DNA of 35,018 nucleotides from JANNHP01 sp031404455 (GTDB lineage: Bacteria; Planctomycetota; JAJSAM01; JAJVHW01). Below are positions 15,263 to 24,136 of this stretch, one piece after another. The position numbers and the translations under genes were made by a program. The notes below the pieces were generated by a model, which saw only the letters and a program-made list of their open reading frames with translations, was not told where the DNA came from and did not search any database. The stretch spans positions 1-35,018 of the forward strand of contig JANNHP010000248.1 in assembly GCA_031404455.1 (NCBI GenBank), given 5' to 3'. How positions within the stretch are numbered: the first letter of the stretch is position 1; each line of letters starts with the position of its first letter.

Positions 15263-17491
15263 TTAGTTCGTGAAGGTGTTGTACAGACGCCGGATCCCGG
15301 GGACAGGGATGGCGACCGGCGCGATCGACCGGTTCGGGTTCGCCGCGGTCATGCTGCCCGTGCCGATGACGGACGAGAAGACGATCGCGTTGGGATAGAA
15401 GGGGTCCATGACGGTGCTACTCGGGTTCGGGCCGACCGTGAAGGTCGCGTTCGTGGTCGGGGTCACGGACAGTCCGAAGAGGCCCGAGATGTTCAGGCGC
15501 AGGTCGAGTGCCGTGTTGCCGCCCGTGTTCGACACCCACCAGATGATCGGAACCGACGTGAGAGTGCCGGCGAGCGGCGGCGGATCGATCCACTTCTGGT
15601 TGCCCCAGACATGGGTGGGGTTCTTCACTCCGTCCGTCAGCGTGCTCTCGACGCCGTCGCGCGTCTGTCCGGCGCCCAGGAACCCGCCGCCGAGCGGAGG
15701 CGAGTTGATGAAGAGGCTGACCGAGCCGGCGGGGTCGTTGAGACCACCCTGGTTGGTCACCAGCGCGATGCGGATGGCGCCGAAGCGGATCGTGTTCCAG
15801 TCGCAGCTGACCGGGTTGCTTCCGACTTCGTAGGTCTTGAGGAGCTTGTTCGTCTTGACGTCGACGATCGAGATCGAGTTCTCGAGGGAGTTGCAGACCA
15901 TGACGCGCTGCTGCAGGTAGCAGTCGGCCGAGACCTCGGTCGGGCCGGCGCCGACGGTGATGAAGGCGCGGTTGTTCGTGTTGTCCTTGATCGCGTCGCA
16001 GGGGCTCGGCGCGCCGGGCTGTCCGGTGAAGCTCACCGTGATGCCCTCGAGATCGACGCCGACGAGCTGGTTGGCGCCGAAGTTCGAAACGTAGAGGGTC
16101 GTGGACGTGCCCGACGAGTTCGTCGACACGCTCACGTCACGCGGACTCTGGAAGCCGGCGAGCCGTCCGAGGACCTTGAAGTTGTCCGATCGGATGACCT
16201 CGATCGTGCCGGTCCGCTCGTCGACGGCGTAGATGTAGGTGTGGAAGCTCGAGTTGCCGTTCCCGGGGCCGATGATGCGCGGATCGAAGGTCACCCCTCC
16301 GAGGCGGCCGAGCCGGACCGGCGTGTTCGGGAGGATCGAGATCAACGAGTAGTCCGTGATGCCCTGATTGAAGCGGACGAGGTACTGGCGGAGGTCCATC
16401 TCGCCCAGGCCGTTGTCGGTCGTGTAGTGGACCACGTTGCCGGACACTTCGCAGCTCGGCGCGAGCCAGAGCTGGATCGCGCAGGGCGAGGCGTACGGCG
16501 GGGGGTAGGCCATCATCGGACCGCCCGGCTTCAGGCCCTGCGGCGGAGGCTTGATGCCCTTGGTCTGGAACGCGAGCTTGAACTGACCGTTGGTCTCGTC
16601 GAAGTCACCGTTCGGCGAGTGGTAGAGCGTGGGGATCGTTGGATCGACGCGCCACTGGAGTCCGGGGTCGCGGCGGAACTTGTTCTGGAAGACGTCCGAG
16701 ACCGCGGAGGTCGTCGCCGGGGCGGAGGCGCCCTGCCCCTGGATGATGAACTGGACGTTGGTCTTCGGCGGATACCCGAAGCAGGGATCGGGCGTGAGCA
16801 CGAGGTCGAAGCCCTTCCGCGCGAGGGAGTAGTACGTCACGATCCCGGTCGGCGGGTTGGTGCTCGCGTCCTGCACGAAGAGCGTCCCGATCAGCGAGGA
16901 GATGTCCAACGGTTCGTTGAACGTCGCGACGATCGGCTGGAGCAGCCCGATGCCGGTCTGCCCGGAGATCGGAGAGATCTCGCGGAGAACCGGGGCGTAG
17001 ATGTCCGTCCCGACCGAGAACGTGGCGCTGTAGTCGGCGGTGCCGTTGTTCAGCAGCCGTCCGCGAGTGTTGCGGATCGACGCCTTCATGTTCAGCGTGT
17101 ACTGACCCTGCGGAAGGACCGGGGTGGACACGCTGAACGGGTCGAACGTGAAGATGTTGTTGCGGACGCTCGGGGTGCCGGGCAGGCGCGCGAAGTCCGA
17201 CCCCAGGAACTCGCACTTCGTGCTGAGGCGGTTCACGACGTTCTGGTTGTCGATGATGTCGCGCGGGTTGAGGATGCTCGAGAACCGCACGGTGATGACG
17301 TTGTTCAACCCCGGGTCCGAGAGGTCCGGGAGGACTTCCTGGTTGTTCGTCGGGGTGACCAGGGTGACCACGAGGTCGCGTTCCGAATAGATGGAAGCTG
17401 CCTTCCCATCGGCTCGCGCCCCGCTCATCACGGCGGCGAGCGAGCCGACCGTGCCCAGAGCCACGCAGGCGGTTACTGCGATGCGGTTCAT
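15263..17491 (-). CDS. Large exported protein with Ig-like domains and propeller-like repeats
   Basis: A 742-residue protein of unknown role. The signal peptide spans residues 1 to about 27 (ending SGARA). Two SbsA-type Ig-like domains follow: one at about 40-165 (VITVRFSSILNPRDIIDNQNV) and one at 172-275 (IGLLQPIVATFNEPLDISSL). The middle and later part (about 430-590) has strands typical of YVTN-like beta propellers, such as YIYAVDERTGTIEVI, TLYVSNFGANQLVGVD and ENSISIVDVKTNKLLKTYEV. Twelve cysteines would allow disulfides outside the cell. GGGAGAA lies 7 bases before the ATG. It shares the signal-peptide/Ig-like plan with the glycine-rich protein but not its glycine-rich region. Likely surface-exposed. 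Confidence 0.85.
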   Translation of the reverse strand: MNRIAVTACVALGTVGSLAAVMSGARADGKAASIYSERDLVVTLVTPTNNQEVLPDLSDPGLNNVITVRFSSILNPRDIIDNQNVVNRLSTKCEFLGSDFARLPGTPSVRNNIFTFDPFSVSTPVLPQGQYTLNMKASIRNTRGRLLNNGTADYSATFSVGTDIYAPVLREISPISGQTGIGLLQPIVATFNEPLDISSLIGTLFVQDASTNPPTGIVTYYSLARKGFDLVLTPDPCFGYPPKTNVQFIIQGQGASAPATTSAVSDVFQNKFRRDPGLQWRVDPTIPTLYHSPNGDFDETNGQFKLAFQTKGIKPPPQGLKPGGPMMAYPPPYASPCAIQLWLAPSCEVSGNVVHYTTDNGLGEMDLRQYLVRFNQGITDYSLISILPNTPVRLGRLGGVTFDPRIIGPGNGNSSFHTYIYAVDERTGTIEVIRSDNFKVLGRLAGFQSPRDVSVSTNSSGTSTTLYVSNFGANQLVGVDLEGITVSFTGQPGAPSPCDAIKDNTNNRAFITVGAGPTEVSADCYLQQRVMVCNSLENSISIVDVKTNKLLKTYEVGSNPVSCDWNTIRFGAIRIALVTNQGGLNDPAGSVSLFINSPPLGGGFLGAGQTRDGVESTLTDGVKNPTHVWGNQKWIDPPPLAGTLTSVPIIWWVSNTGGNTALDLRLNISGLFGLSVTPTTNATFTVGPNPSSTVMDPFYPNAIVFSSVIGTGSMTAANPNRSIAPVAIPVPGIRRLYNTFTN

Positions 17492-17712
17492 GAAGTGTTC
17501 TCCCGGGAAACGTGCCAGCCCAAGCGGATTGTAGGTCGCACTGCCCTGCGGTCAAGCAGAACCGCGCACCATGTTCCGCTCCGTCCTCAGCAAGTCCGGT
17601 GCCTCACGACCGCGAGCCTGGATGGGCTCGAACGTGCGGCGTGTCTCGGGTGTCCGGCGAGAACCCGGTTATCAGGTGACAACGTTCGGTCGCACCCGGA
17701 CGCCCGCCGAGG

Positions 17713-18087
17713 TCAGCGCGATGTCGCCGCGCGCATGACCCGTTCGACCGTCGCAAGCAGTTCCTCGACCTGGAACGGCTTGGCGAGGAACTCGTCCGCC
17801 CCGTACAGCAGGAAGTCTGAGATGCACTGCGACCTCGCGTGCCCGGTGAGCACGATCACCCGCAGCTCCGGCCGAAGGCGCTTGGCCCGCCGCAGCAGGT
17901 CGAAGCCGCCCATCCCAGGCATCACCACATCGGTCAGCATGACGTCGAACGTGGTCGCCTCGAGGGCGGCCACCGCGGCCTCGGCCCCGTCGACGACTCG
18001 GACCTCGTGTCCGCCACTTCGAAGGACGCGATCGAGAATCTCCCGAACGTAGGGTTCGTCGTCCACGATCAGGATCTTGGCGGCCAT
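17713..18087 (-). CDS. Stand-alone CheY-like response regulator receiver
   Basis: A 124-residue single receiver domain with no output domain. The acidic pocket is Asp9-Asp10 (LIVDDEP), the phospho-acceptor is Asp53 in LTDVVMPGMGG, with Thr81 in VLTGHA and Lys103 in LAKPF. It would be phosphorylated by an unlinked histidine kinase and act through protein contacts. The start at 18087 has AGGAA upstream and matches the domain start; the frame extends 20 codons further but without a good ribosome-binding site. No kinase gene is nearby. The 221 bases beyond its 3' end (17492-17712) show only a weak cgagcc/ggctcg hairpin. Confidence 0.9.
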   Translation of the reverse strand: MAAKILIVDDEPYVREILDRVLRSGGHEVRVVDGAEAAVAALEATTFDVMLTDVVMPGMGGFDLLRRAKRLRPELRVIVLTGHARSQCISDFLLYGADEFLAKPFQVEELLATVERVMRAATSR

Positions 18088-18292
18088 GGGGTTCCTGCGG
18101 TGTGTTGCATGCTCGCTGGGCCTTTCCCGACGGATCGGGAATCGCACCGCCGCCGCTTGAGCGGGCCGCGCGACGTCGTGCCTAGGTGTCGCCGCGGAAC
18201 TCCGGGCGCCGGAGAGGGTTCGTCGTGCAGTCTACGAATCGGGCCCGCCGACGCCAGGAGCCCGGTCACCCACCGCCCCGGAGGACGAGGAC

Positions 18293-19342
18293 ATGAGACG
18301 CCAAGGCCTTCTCCCGTCGCTGACGCTGTGCCTCCTGCTGGTCGCATCGCCCGCGTGGTCGGACGGCGAGGCAGGCAAGCCGCCGGCGCCCGCGGCTCCG
18401 GCGCCCGCGGCTCCGGCGACCCCGACGCAGGACGTCCTCACGCTGAAGGACGGTCGCCGCCTCGAAGGCGAGATCGTGGGAGAGGACGACCGGTTCGTGT
18501 CGCTTCGCAGCGGCGGCGTCACGCGGAGCTACGCGAAGGACTCGGTCGCTTCCGTCGAACGGGCATCGCGAGCGCTGGCCTCCGGAACCCAGGCCGGCGG
18601 TCCCGCCGAGTCTCCTCCGACAGTTGCCGATCCGACGGGCAAGAAGAAGAAGGAGAGGCCGGATCGCAAGGACGCGCCGCTTTCCGATGCCGCGCGGTCC
18701 TGGCTCGATGCGCTCATCGCGCGCTCCGCGGAAGCCGACGAGGTCGTCCGACGGAGCATCGGGGCCGCCATCGGAGCGATCGGCCCGCAGGCGATCCCCG
18801 TCGTGCGCGCGGCCGAGGCCGCGGCGGCCGACGGTCCGCAGAAGCAGTTCCTCGGCCGGCTCGCCGCCGACATGGAGGTGCGGCGCGACAAGCGCACGCG
18901 CGAGCCGGGCCTTCCGCCCGGCGGGATGGCGCCCGAAGGCTCGATGCCGGGGCGTGAGCCCGGCGGCCCGGAGGCGGGGCGCGCCGGCGGATCGCGCCGC
19001 CCGCTCGAGGACATGATGAAGCGCCTCACCGACGAACTCGAACTGCGCGACGAGCAGAAGCCGAAGGTCGAGGAGATCCTCAAGGAGGCGCTCGAGAAGC
19101 GCTTCGAGGTCTTCCGGGACGCTCGCAAGGACGGTCTCGGGCCAGACGAGGTCGCCGCGAAGGTCGAGCCGTTGAGGACGACGCTGCTCTCGCAGATGAA
19201 GCCCGTCCTCGACGAACCGCAGTACGCGATGTTCGAGGAGATGGCCAAGAAGCTCTTCGAGTCCCAGCGCGGCGCGATGCCGGGGAAGCCGAAGGCGCCC
19301 GAAGGGCATTCAGGTTCACCGGCGCCCGATCAGCCGAAGTGA
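18293..19342 (+). CDS. Exported protein with LSm/SH3-like strand domain and Spy-like helices
   Basis: A 349-residue protein. The signal peptide spans 1-23 (ending PAWS). A Pro/Ala linker encoded by a tandem 15-base DNA repeat follows, then a small beta-barrel-like segment at about 47-91 (VLTLKDGRRLEGEIVGEDD...), seen in many planctomycete exported proteins, then a basic linker (116-127) and helical segments. Residues 244-325 resemble Spy/LTXXQ-type periplasmic helical proteins (LTDELELRDEQKPKVEEIL and YAMFEEMAKKLFE). GGAGG precedes the ATG. It is transcribed divergently from the CheY-like gene and ends 12 bases before a convergent gene. A chaperone or stress-binding role is only a guess. Confidence 0.82.
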   Translation: MRRQGLLPSLTLCLLLVASPAWSDGEAGKPPAPAAPAPAAPATPTQDVLTLKDGRRLEGEIVGEDDRFVSLRSGGVTRSYAKDSVASVERASRALASGTQAGGPAESPPTVADPTGKKKKERPDRKDAPLSDAARSWLDALIARSAEADEVVRRSIGAAIGAIGPQAIPVVRAAEAAAADGPQKQFLGRLAADMEVRRDKRTREPGLPPGGMAPEGSMPGREPGGPEAGRAGGSRRPLEDMMKRLTDELELRDEQKPKVEEILKEALEKRFEVFRDARKDGLGPDEVAAKVEPLRTTLLSQMKPVLDEPQYAMFEEMAKKLFESQRGAMPGKPKAPEGHSGSPAPDQPK

Positions 19343-19354
19343 CGGGCGGCGCGA

Positions 19355-19984
19355 CTAGGGGAACATCTCGTACGTCGGGCTGATCTTCGTCTCGACGACG
19401 CTTCCGCCGCGCAGTACGAGATAGCCCTTCGACTTGACACCGCCGCGCGACACCTCGACGTGGACCTTCCCCTCGCCGCCCGCGAGGCCGGCGAGGTCGG
19501 TGCGGATGACGACCTGGTCGTACCCCATCGAGTAGAGCGTTCGCTTGACCTCGTCGCCCAGGCGCTCGAACTCGGTCTTCCCCATGAGGTCGCGGATCTC
19601 GCCCACCGGCGCGCGGAGCTGCTCGAGACCCTCGCGCAGCGCAGTGACCGCGTCGGCGAGGCCGGCGTCGCCTGCGCCGAGTCCCTTGGTCGACGCCTCG
19701 CCGAGCCTCGTCTCGATCGCGTCGCACCGCATCGCGACCCGGTCGAGCGACACCGTCATGCTCTGGAGTTGGACGATCGCCTCGTTCAACTGCGCGTGGA
19801 CGCCGTGCTCCTTCGACTCGTCGAGCTGGCGCCGGATCGTCGTGAGCCGCTTGAGCATGTGGTTGACGTTGACGACGAGGCCGGCGAGCAGCACGACCGC
19901 GATCAGCAGGAGGACGGCGATGACGATCACCGGCCAGATCTGCTGCGCGGCAGCGGCGGTTTCCTCAGCCAGGAGAGCGCGCAT
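19355..19984 (-). CDS. Single-pass membrane protein with cytosolic coiled coil
   Basis: A 209-residue protein. One transmembrane helix at about 17-41 (WPVIVIAVLLLIAVVLLAGLV) is followed by a long heptad-rich helical region (about 42-130, LKRLTTIRRQLDESKEHG, LDRVAMRCDAIETRL). The C-terminal domain of about 65 residues ends in beta strands (VVIRTDLAGL, KVHVEVSRGGVKSKGYLVLRGG). I do not recognise the family. It is convergent with the Spy-like gene with only 12 bases between stops, and lies 48 bases after the BatA-like gene on the same strand, so it may be the last gene of that run. No strong ribosome-binding site is visible. Confidence 0.78.
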   Translation of the reverse strand: MRALLAEETAAAAQQIWPVIVIAVLLLIAVVLLAGLVVNVNHMLKRLTTIRRQLDESKEHGVHAQLNEAIVQLQSMTVSLDRVAMRCDAIETRLGEASTKGLGAGDAGLADAVTALREGLEQLRAPVGEIRDLMGKTEFERLGDEVKRTLYSMGYDQVVIRTDLAGLAGGEGKVHVEVSRGGVKSKGYLVLRGGSVVETKISPTYEMFP

Positions 19985-20032
19985 GGCGGCATGGTGCCGC
20001 GCGGCGGCCCGGCGCGGCCGAAGAAAACAGCG

Positions 20033-21511
20033 TCAGCGGCGCGGGACGAGTGCCGCGCAGAGCAGGAGCAACGCCGAGAGGAGCGCGAGCCACCCGGCCG
20101 GACGGACCGCGTCCGAGATCGCCCCCGCGGGCCGGATTGCCGCGACGATCTCGTCCAGCGTCGGCGCCCTGGCCGGATCGCGCACGACGTCGCTCTCCGA
20201 GGCGGGGACGGGATCGGCCGGGTCGAGTCGGTCCGGTCCGCCGGTCAGGTGGTCGAGAGCAGCGGCGACGAACGCCGGGAAGGACGGATCGCGGTGCCAG
20301 TCGCTGCCGGGCTCCTCGGGATCGGCGGTGAGGACCACGACTCCAGGAGCGACGGCCGCGACCACGCCGCCCTCGAAGCTCCAGATCGTGTCGCCGCCGG
20401 AGAGCTGACCATCGACCACGAGCGTGGACGAAGGCGACGGGAGCACGTCCGCGAACGACGCGCGGCCCGTCACGCTGCTGCCGGCGACGCGCGCAATCCG
20501 CGCTGTCCCGAACCGGCGGATCGGCGGGTGGGCGCCGGTCGAGATCTTGTGCACCGGTGCGACGAGGAGGTGAGGCATCTCGGGGGTGTCGATCGGCCAC
20601 CGGTAGTGAACGGCGACGTCGAGTTCGCCGTCGGCGACGATCTCTGCCCCTGCGGCACGAAGCGCCGCTTCGAGTCGCGGACAGGGAGCCGACGGAGAGA
20701 ACGAGAGTGCGACGCGGCGCGCGCCGCCGCGCCGCTTCACCACGAGACGGTCGTCGGCGGCGAAGTCGTCCGGCGGCGAGGCGATCGAGTAGATGGCGCG
20801 CTCGCCGTGCCGAGGAGCCGGGAAGCGGACGGAGGCGATGCCCCTTCCCGGAATGGTGACGGCATGGGCGACGCCGTCATCCGCGGAGATCCGCACGGCC
20901 GCGTCGCTCGCGCCGAAGTTGCGGACCGTCACCACGGCCGCTTCGCCGTCCAGCACCGCGCCGGTCACGGCGGCGTTGGCGCTCGCCCCCGCCGACGGTC
21001 CGATCACCACGACTCCCGGAATCGCAGCGAACGGAGCGTCCGTGACGAGCACGACGCCGGGGAAGCCCTGGCGGCGCGCGTCGTCGAGGTGCGCTGCGAG
21101 ACTCTCCGGCAGGCCGTCGGGGGCGCCCGGTGGACTGAGCGCGCGATCGACGCGCCCGGCGTCCGGTGCGGCGTCGTGCAGCAGCAGTTCCGAGCGCCTC
21201 AGGGCATCGCAGGTCCGCGCCGACATCGACGGGGAGCGGTCCACGACCACGAAGAACGCGTCCCCGCGCGACGCGCCGATCGCCGGCCCCGCCGCGCTGA
21301 GTGCGAGCAGCGTCATCGCGGTCAGCACGAAAGCGATCCGCCAGTCGAGCGCGGCGCGGGGAGCCGACGACGGCGACGTGGTCGACGCGCCCTCGAACGC
21401 GAGGAGACTCGCCACGCGGACGACCGGGGCGCCGCTGCGTCTGCGGTGGATCCACCAGGCGAGCGGCACGGCCACGAGGAGCGCCAGCACCCACGGACGC
21501 TCGAACGTCAT
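20033..21511 (-). CDS. BatA-like membrane protein with vWA-like segment
   Basis: A 492-residue protein with the BatA N-terminal arrangement: a first helix at about 6-22 after MTFERPW, a short hairpin, a second helix at about 58-80, then a von Willebrand-like region with FFVVVDRSPSMSA, whose DxSxS metal site is Asp91, Ser93, Ser95. The long middle part (about 160-440) is extracytoplasmic and lacks clear catalytic motifs. A last helix at about 470-490 ends in ALVPRR. Family members work next to DUF58 and MoxR-type proteins in envelope or stress functions. Its ATG overlaps the DUF58 stop (ATGA), so the two are translationally coupled. Confidence 0.82.
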   Translation of the reverse strand: MTFERPWVLALLVAVPLAWWIHRRRSGAPVVRVASLLAFEGASTTSPSSAPRAALDWRIAFVLTAMTLLALSAAGPAIGASRGDAFFVVVDRSPSMSARTCDALRRSELLLHDAAPDAGRVDRALSPPGAPDGLPESLAAHLDDARRQGFPGVVLVTDAPFAAIPGVVVIGPSAGASANAAVTGAVLDGEAAVVTVRNFGASDAAVRISADDGVAHAVTIPGRGIASVRFPAPRHGERAIYSIASPPDDFAADDRLVVKRRGGARRVALSFSPSAPCPRLEAALRAAGAEIVADGELDVAVHYRWPIDTPEMPHLLVAPVHKISTGAHPPIRRFGTARIARVAGSSVTGRASFADVLPSPSSTLVVDGQLSGGDTIWSFEGGVVAAVAPGVVVLTADPEEPGSDWHRDPSFPAFVAAALDHLTGGPDRLDPADPVPASESDVVRDPARAPTLDEIVAAIRPAGAISDAVRPAGWLALLSALLLLCAALVPRR

Positions 21512-22404
21512 CGAAGGAGCCCCGCGTCGCGAAGCGTGCGGAGCAGCAGTTCTTCAGTCGGCTTCGACGCGTCGAGCGGCGCGTAGCCGACGCGGTGGCG
21601 AGCCGCGAAGGCGCGCCAGTCCGTCTCGCGGCGCGCGGACTCGATCGCCGCCGACGACTCCGCGTCGGGTCCGAGCACGCGGCGTTCTCCGGTCTCGGCG
21701 TCCACGGCGACGACGACGTCCGCGGGCATCGCGTGGTCGGCAGCCGCGACGAGGTGCAGCACGTGCACTTCGTCGCCGTGTCGTGTTCGCGAGGCGATCG
21801 CAGCGCGTCCGTCGTCCGCTGCCCAGAGGTCGGAGAGGACGACGACCATGCGCGCGCCGCGGCCCTCCCCGGGCAGGCGAGCGAGCGACTCGGAGAGCTT
21901 CGTCGCGCCCTCGCCCCGCGCTCCGAGCAGAAAACTCCCGACGTCGCGCATCCGCGCGCGGCCGGCCACCTCGCCCGACGCGCGAAGCGAGCCGTCGCAA
22001 GCGAGCGCCGCGCGGACGCGGTGTCCCGCCGCGAGTCCGAAGTACGCGAGTGCGTAGGCGAGTCGCAGCGCGGCGCGGAGCTTCCCGTTCATCGCCATCG
22101 ACGCGCTGTCATCGACGACGAGGACGATCGCGAGTTCGTCGCGACGTTCGAACTCCTTCACGTGGAGACGTCCGGAACGCGCGAACGCGGGCCAGTCGAT
22201 GTGGCGCGGATCGTCGCCCGCGACGTACGGGCGGTGCTCCGCGAACTCCACACGCCCGCCGCGCCGGTCCGCACGGCGGCCGCCCTCGCCTTCGCGCGCG
22301 ACGAGTCGCGTCGCGGCGATCTCGAGCCGCGGGAGGCTCGCGAGGAACGCCTCGTCGAACGGAGACGAGGCCGCGGTGCCGGGTCCGCTCACGGACGCGT
22401 CCAC
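21508..22404 (-). CDS. DUF58 family protein
   Basis: A 298-residue soluble DUF58 protein. The family signature at about 53-91 reads EFAEHRPYVAGDDPRHIDWP followed by FARSGRLHVKEFE. A von Willebrand-like fold follows, with the metal-binding DxSxS in VVDDSASM (Asp98, Ser100, Ser102) and VVVLSDLWA further on. DUF58 proteins usually partner with MoxR AAA+ ATPases and BatA-type proteins; the BatA-like partner is the next gene, but no MoxR is in the window. The start is GTG at 22404, overlapping the upstream lipoprotein gene by 16 bases. Confidence 0.88.
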   Translation of the reverse strand: MDASVSGPGTAASSPFDEAFLASLPRLEIAATRLVAREGEGGRRADRRGGRVEFAEHRPYVAGDDPRHIDWPAFARSGRLHVKEFERRDELAIVLVVDDSASMAMNGKLRAALRLAYALAYFGLAAGHRVRAALACDGSLRASGEVAGRARMRDVGSFLLGARGEGATKLSESLARLPGEGRGARMVVVLSDLWAADDGRAAIASRTRHGDEVHVLHLVAAADHAMPADVVVAVDAETGERRVLGPDAESSAAIESARRETDWRAFAARHRVGYAPLDASKPTEELLLRTLRDAGLLR

Positions 22405-23273
22405 GTGAACGTCGTCGTCGTCCGCAGCGTGACGCCGCCGCTGAACGGTACGGTGAGCGTGAACTCGCCCTTGAACGGCGGGCCACGATCCGGCAGGTAG
22501 CTCGTGGTTGCGGATCCGGTGACGTCGCCGAGGCGGACCAGGCCGATCTCAGGGGGAGGGGCCGGACCGCCGTCGTCTTCGAGGGCAGCGTCGACTTCAA
22601 GGTCGCCGAGGAGCGCCGCGACGGAAAGACCGTCGGTGGCAGTCGTCAAAAACCCCGAGATCGGCATCGTAGCCCACCCGGCGCCGGGGACCCGGACGCG
22701 AGCCGAGCGCTGTCGTCTCCCCCGGTGGCGAGACTCGGATGGAACCTCGCAGAGCCCGGCCGCGCGAAGCGACTCGAGCCAGCCTTCGCCCGAGCAGATC
22801 GGCCGGAGTCCGATGCGCTCGTCGCCGAGCGACGCGTCGCCGAGGACAGCAGCGTCGAGCGCGCGGTCGAGTCCTTCGACCTCGGTGACGCCGAGCAACG
22901 GATCGAGCCGGATGAGGAGACTCGCCGCGCGCAGCGACTCGAGCAGCTTGACGACCGGCGCGTCGGCCGGGTCCCCCGCGGCCGCTCCGACGCCGATGGC
23001 GTCAGTCGAGACGATTCGGACCGCCCCCGCGGCGTCGCGCCGTTCGAGCGCCGCGCGTAGCACTTCGAGACGCACCGCGCCGTCGCTCTCGTGGACGCCC
23101 CGAGTGACGATCTGGAGCCGCCGCGCGGCCCCCGTCTCGACGATCTCCTCGCGGACGACGACGCTCAGCGCGACGCGCGTCCCCGCCGTCGCCGCGTACG
23201 GCGCGCCCGAGGACGCGCCCGACGGCGCGTCGCACGCCGCGGCGAGCGCCGCCACGACCACGCCGCCGAGCAC
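22389..23273 (-). CDS. Putative lipoprotein of unknown function
   Basis: A 294-residue protein. The GTG start at 23273 comes five bases after the nadK stop, with GAGG just upstream. It gives a short hydrophobic signal (LGGVVVAALAAAC) with a weak lipobox before Cys14. The mature part alternates strands and helices (RVALSVVVREEIV, RLQIVTRGVH) and ends in beta strands (GEFTLTVPFSGGVTLRTTT). The frame is open for another 147 codons upstream, but that part is antiphase to nadK and Arg/Ala-rich, so it is rejected. I do not recognise the family. Lying between nadK and DUF58, it may belong functionally with the BatA/DUF58 pair. Confidence 0.72.
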   Translation of the reverse strand: MLGGVVVAALAAACDAPSGASSGAPYAATAGTRVALSVVVREEIVETGAARRLQIVTRGVHESDGAVRLEVLRAALERRDAAGAVRIVSTDAIGVGAAAGDPADAPVVKLLESLRAASLLIRLDPLLGVTEVEGLDRALDAAVLGDASLGDERIGLRPICSGEGWLESLRAAGLCEVPSESRHRGRRQRSARVRVPGAGWATMPISGFLTTATDGLSVAALLGDLEVDAALEDDGGPAPPPEIGLVRLGDVTGSATTSYLPDRGPPFKGEFTLTVPFSGGVTLRTTTTFTWTRP

Positions 23274-23278
23274 GCTCC

Positions 23279-24136
23279 TCAGGGGCCCTCGCGCTCGTAA
23301 GGCGGCTGCCCCGCCCACTGGAGCCGCGAGCGCAGCACCTCGAAGAAGCGCCGGCCCTGCGGGACCGCGAGGTGGAACGTGTGCGGCGAGCGACGGATCT
23401 CGACCTCGTCCCCCTGGCGCAGGTCCTCGAGCACCTGCCCGTCGACGGCGAGGCCGGGGCGCTTCGAACCGCCGCCGACGCGCAGCCTGATCACCTGCTC
23501 GGAACCGAGCACGAGCGGGCGGTTCGAGACGCTGTGCGCACATATGGGAGACACAACGAACGCCTCCATCTCGGGTTCGACGATGGGCCCGCCCGCGGCG
23601 AGGCTGTGCGCCGTGCTGCCGGTCGGAGTCGCCACCACGACCCCGTCGCCCCGGTAGGTCGTCGCGAGCTCGCCGTCCACGATGAAGTCGACCGAGAGCG
23701 ACCGCGCGTCCCACCGCTCGACGACCGCGTCGTTCAGCCCGCGCTGGGGCGCTTCGACGGTGCCGTCCGCGCGCCGCACGGTCGCCACGAGGCGCATGCG
23801 GCGCGAGACGAAGTAGTTGCGCGCCACGATGACGTCCGCGACCGCCGACTCCAGCTCGACCGCCCGGACGCCCGCGAGGAAGCCGAGCTTGCCGAAGTTG
23901 ATGCCGAGGACCGGCACCGGGTTGGCGCCGAGGTGCCGCGCCGCCGCAAGGATGGCGCCGTCGCCGCCGAGCACGACGACGAGCGTCGCGTCGGTCGCGG
24001 AGAGATCCGTCCCGTCGGTGAGGTCGACCTTGCGCACCTCCACGCGGCCGGCGATCGTTTCGATCAGCCGCCTCGCCGCGTCGGCAACGCCCTCGTGCGC
24101 GGGATCGCCGACGACGTGGATGCTGAAAGCGCTCAC
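23279..24136 (-). CDS. nadK: NAD kinase
   Basis: Phosphorylates NAD to NADP in the cytoplasm, setting the NADPH pool. It has 285 residues. The catalytic GGDG is at 57-60 (VVVLGGDGAIL), followed by GINFGKLGFL (78-87), LNDAVVE (134-140) and DGVVVATPTGSTAHSLAAGG (164-183), all diagnostic of the family. The start is GTG at 24136; the GTGA overlaps the stop of the prenyl synthase gene, indicating translational coupling. A longer frame reaching 25963 exists only because the same frame stays open through the antisense and neighbouring genes. Confidence 0.95.
   Translation of the reverse strand: MSAFSIHVVGDPAHEGVADAARRLIETIAGRVEVRKVDLTDGTDLSATDATLVVVLGGDGAILAAARHLGANPVPVLGINFGKLGFLAGVRAVELESAVADVIVARNYFVSRRMRLVATVRRADGTVEAPQRGLNDAVVERWDARSLSVDFIVDGELATTYRGDGVVVATPTGSTAHSLAAGGPIVEPEMEAFVVSPICAHSVSNRPLVLGSEQVIRLRVGGGSKRPGLAVDGQVLEDLRQGDEVEIRRSPHTFHLAVPQGRRFFEVLRSRLQWAGQPPYEREGP

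Noticed and set aside
15611..18052. An 813-codon plus-strand frame
   Set aside because: Antisense to the exported Ig-like protein and the CheY-like gene; no motifs.
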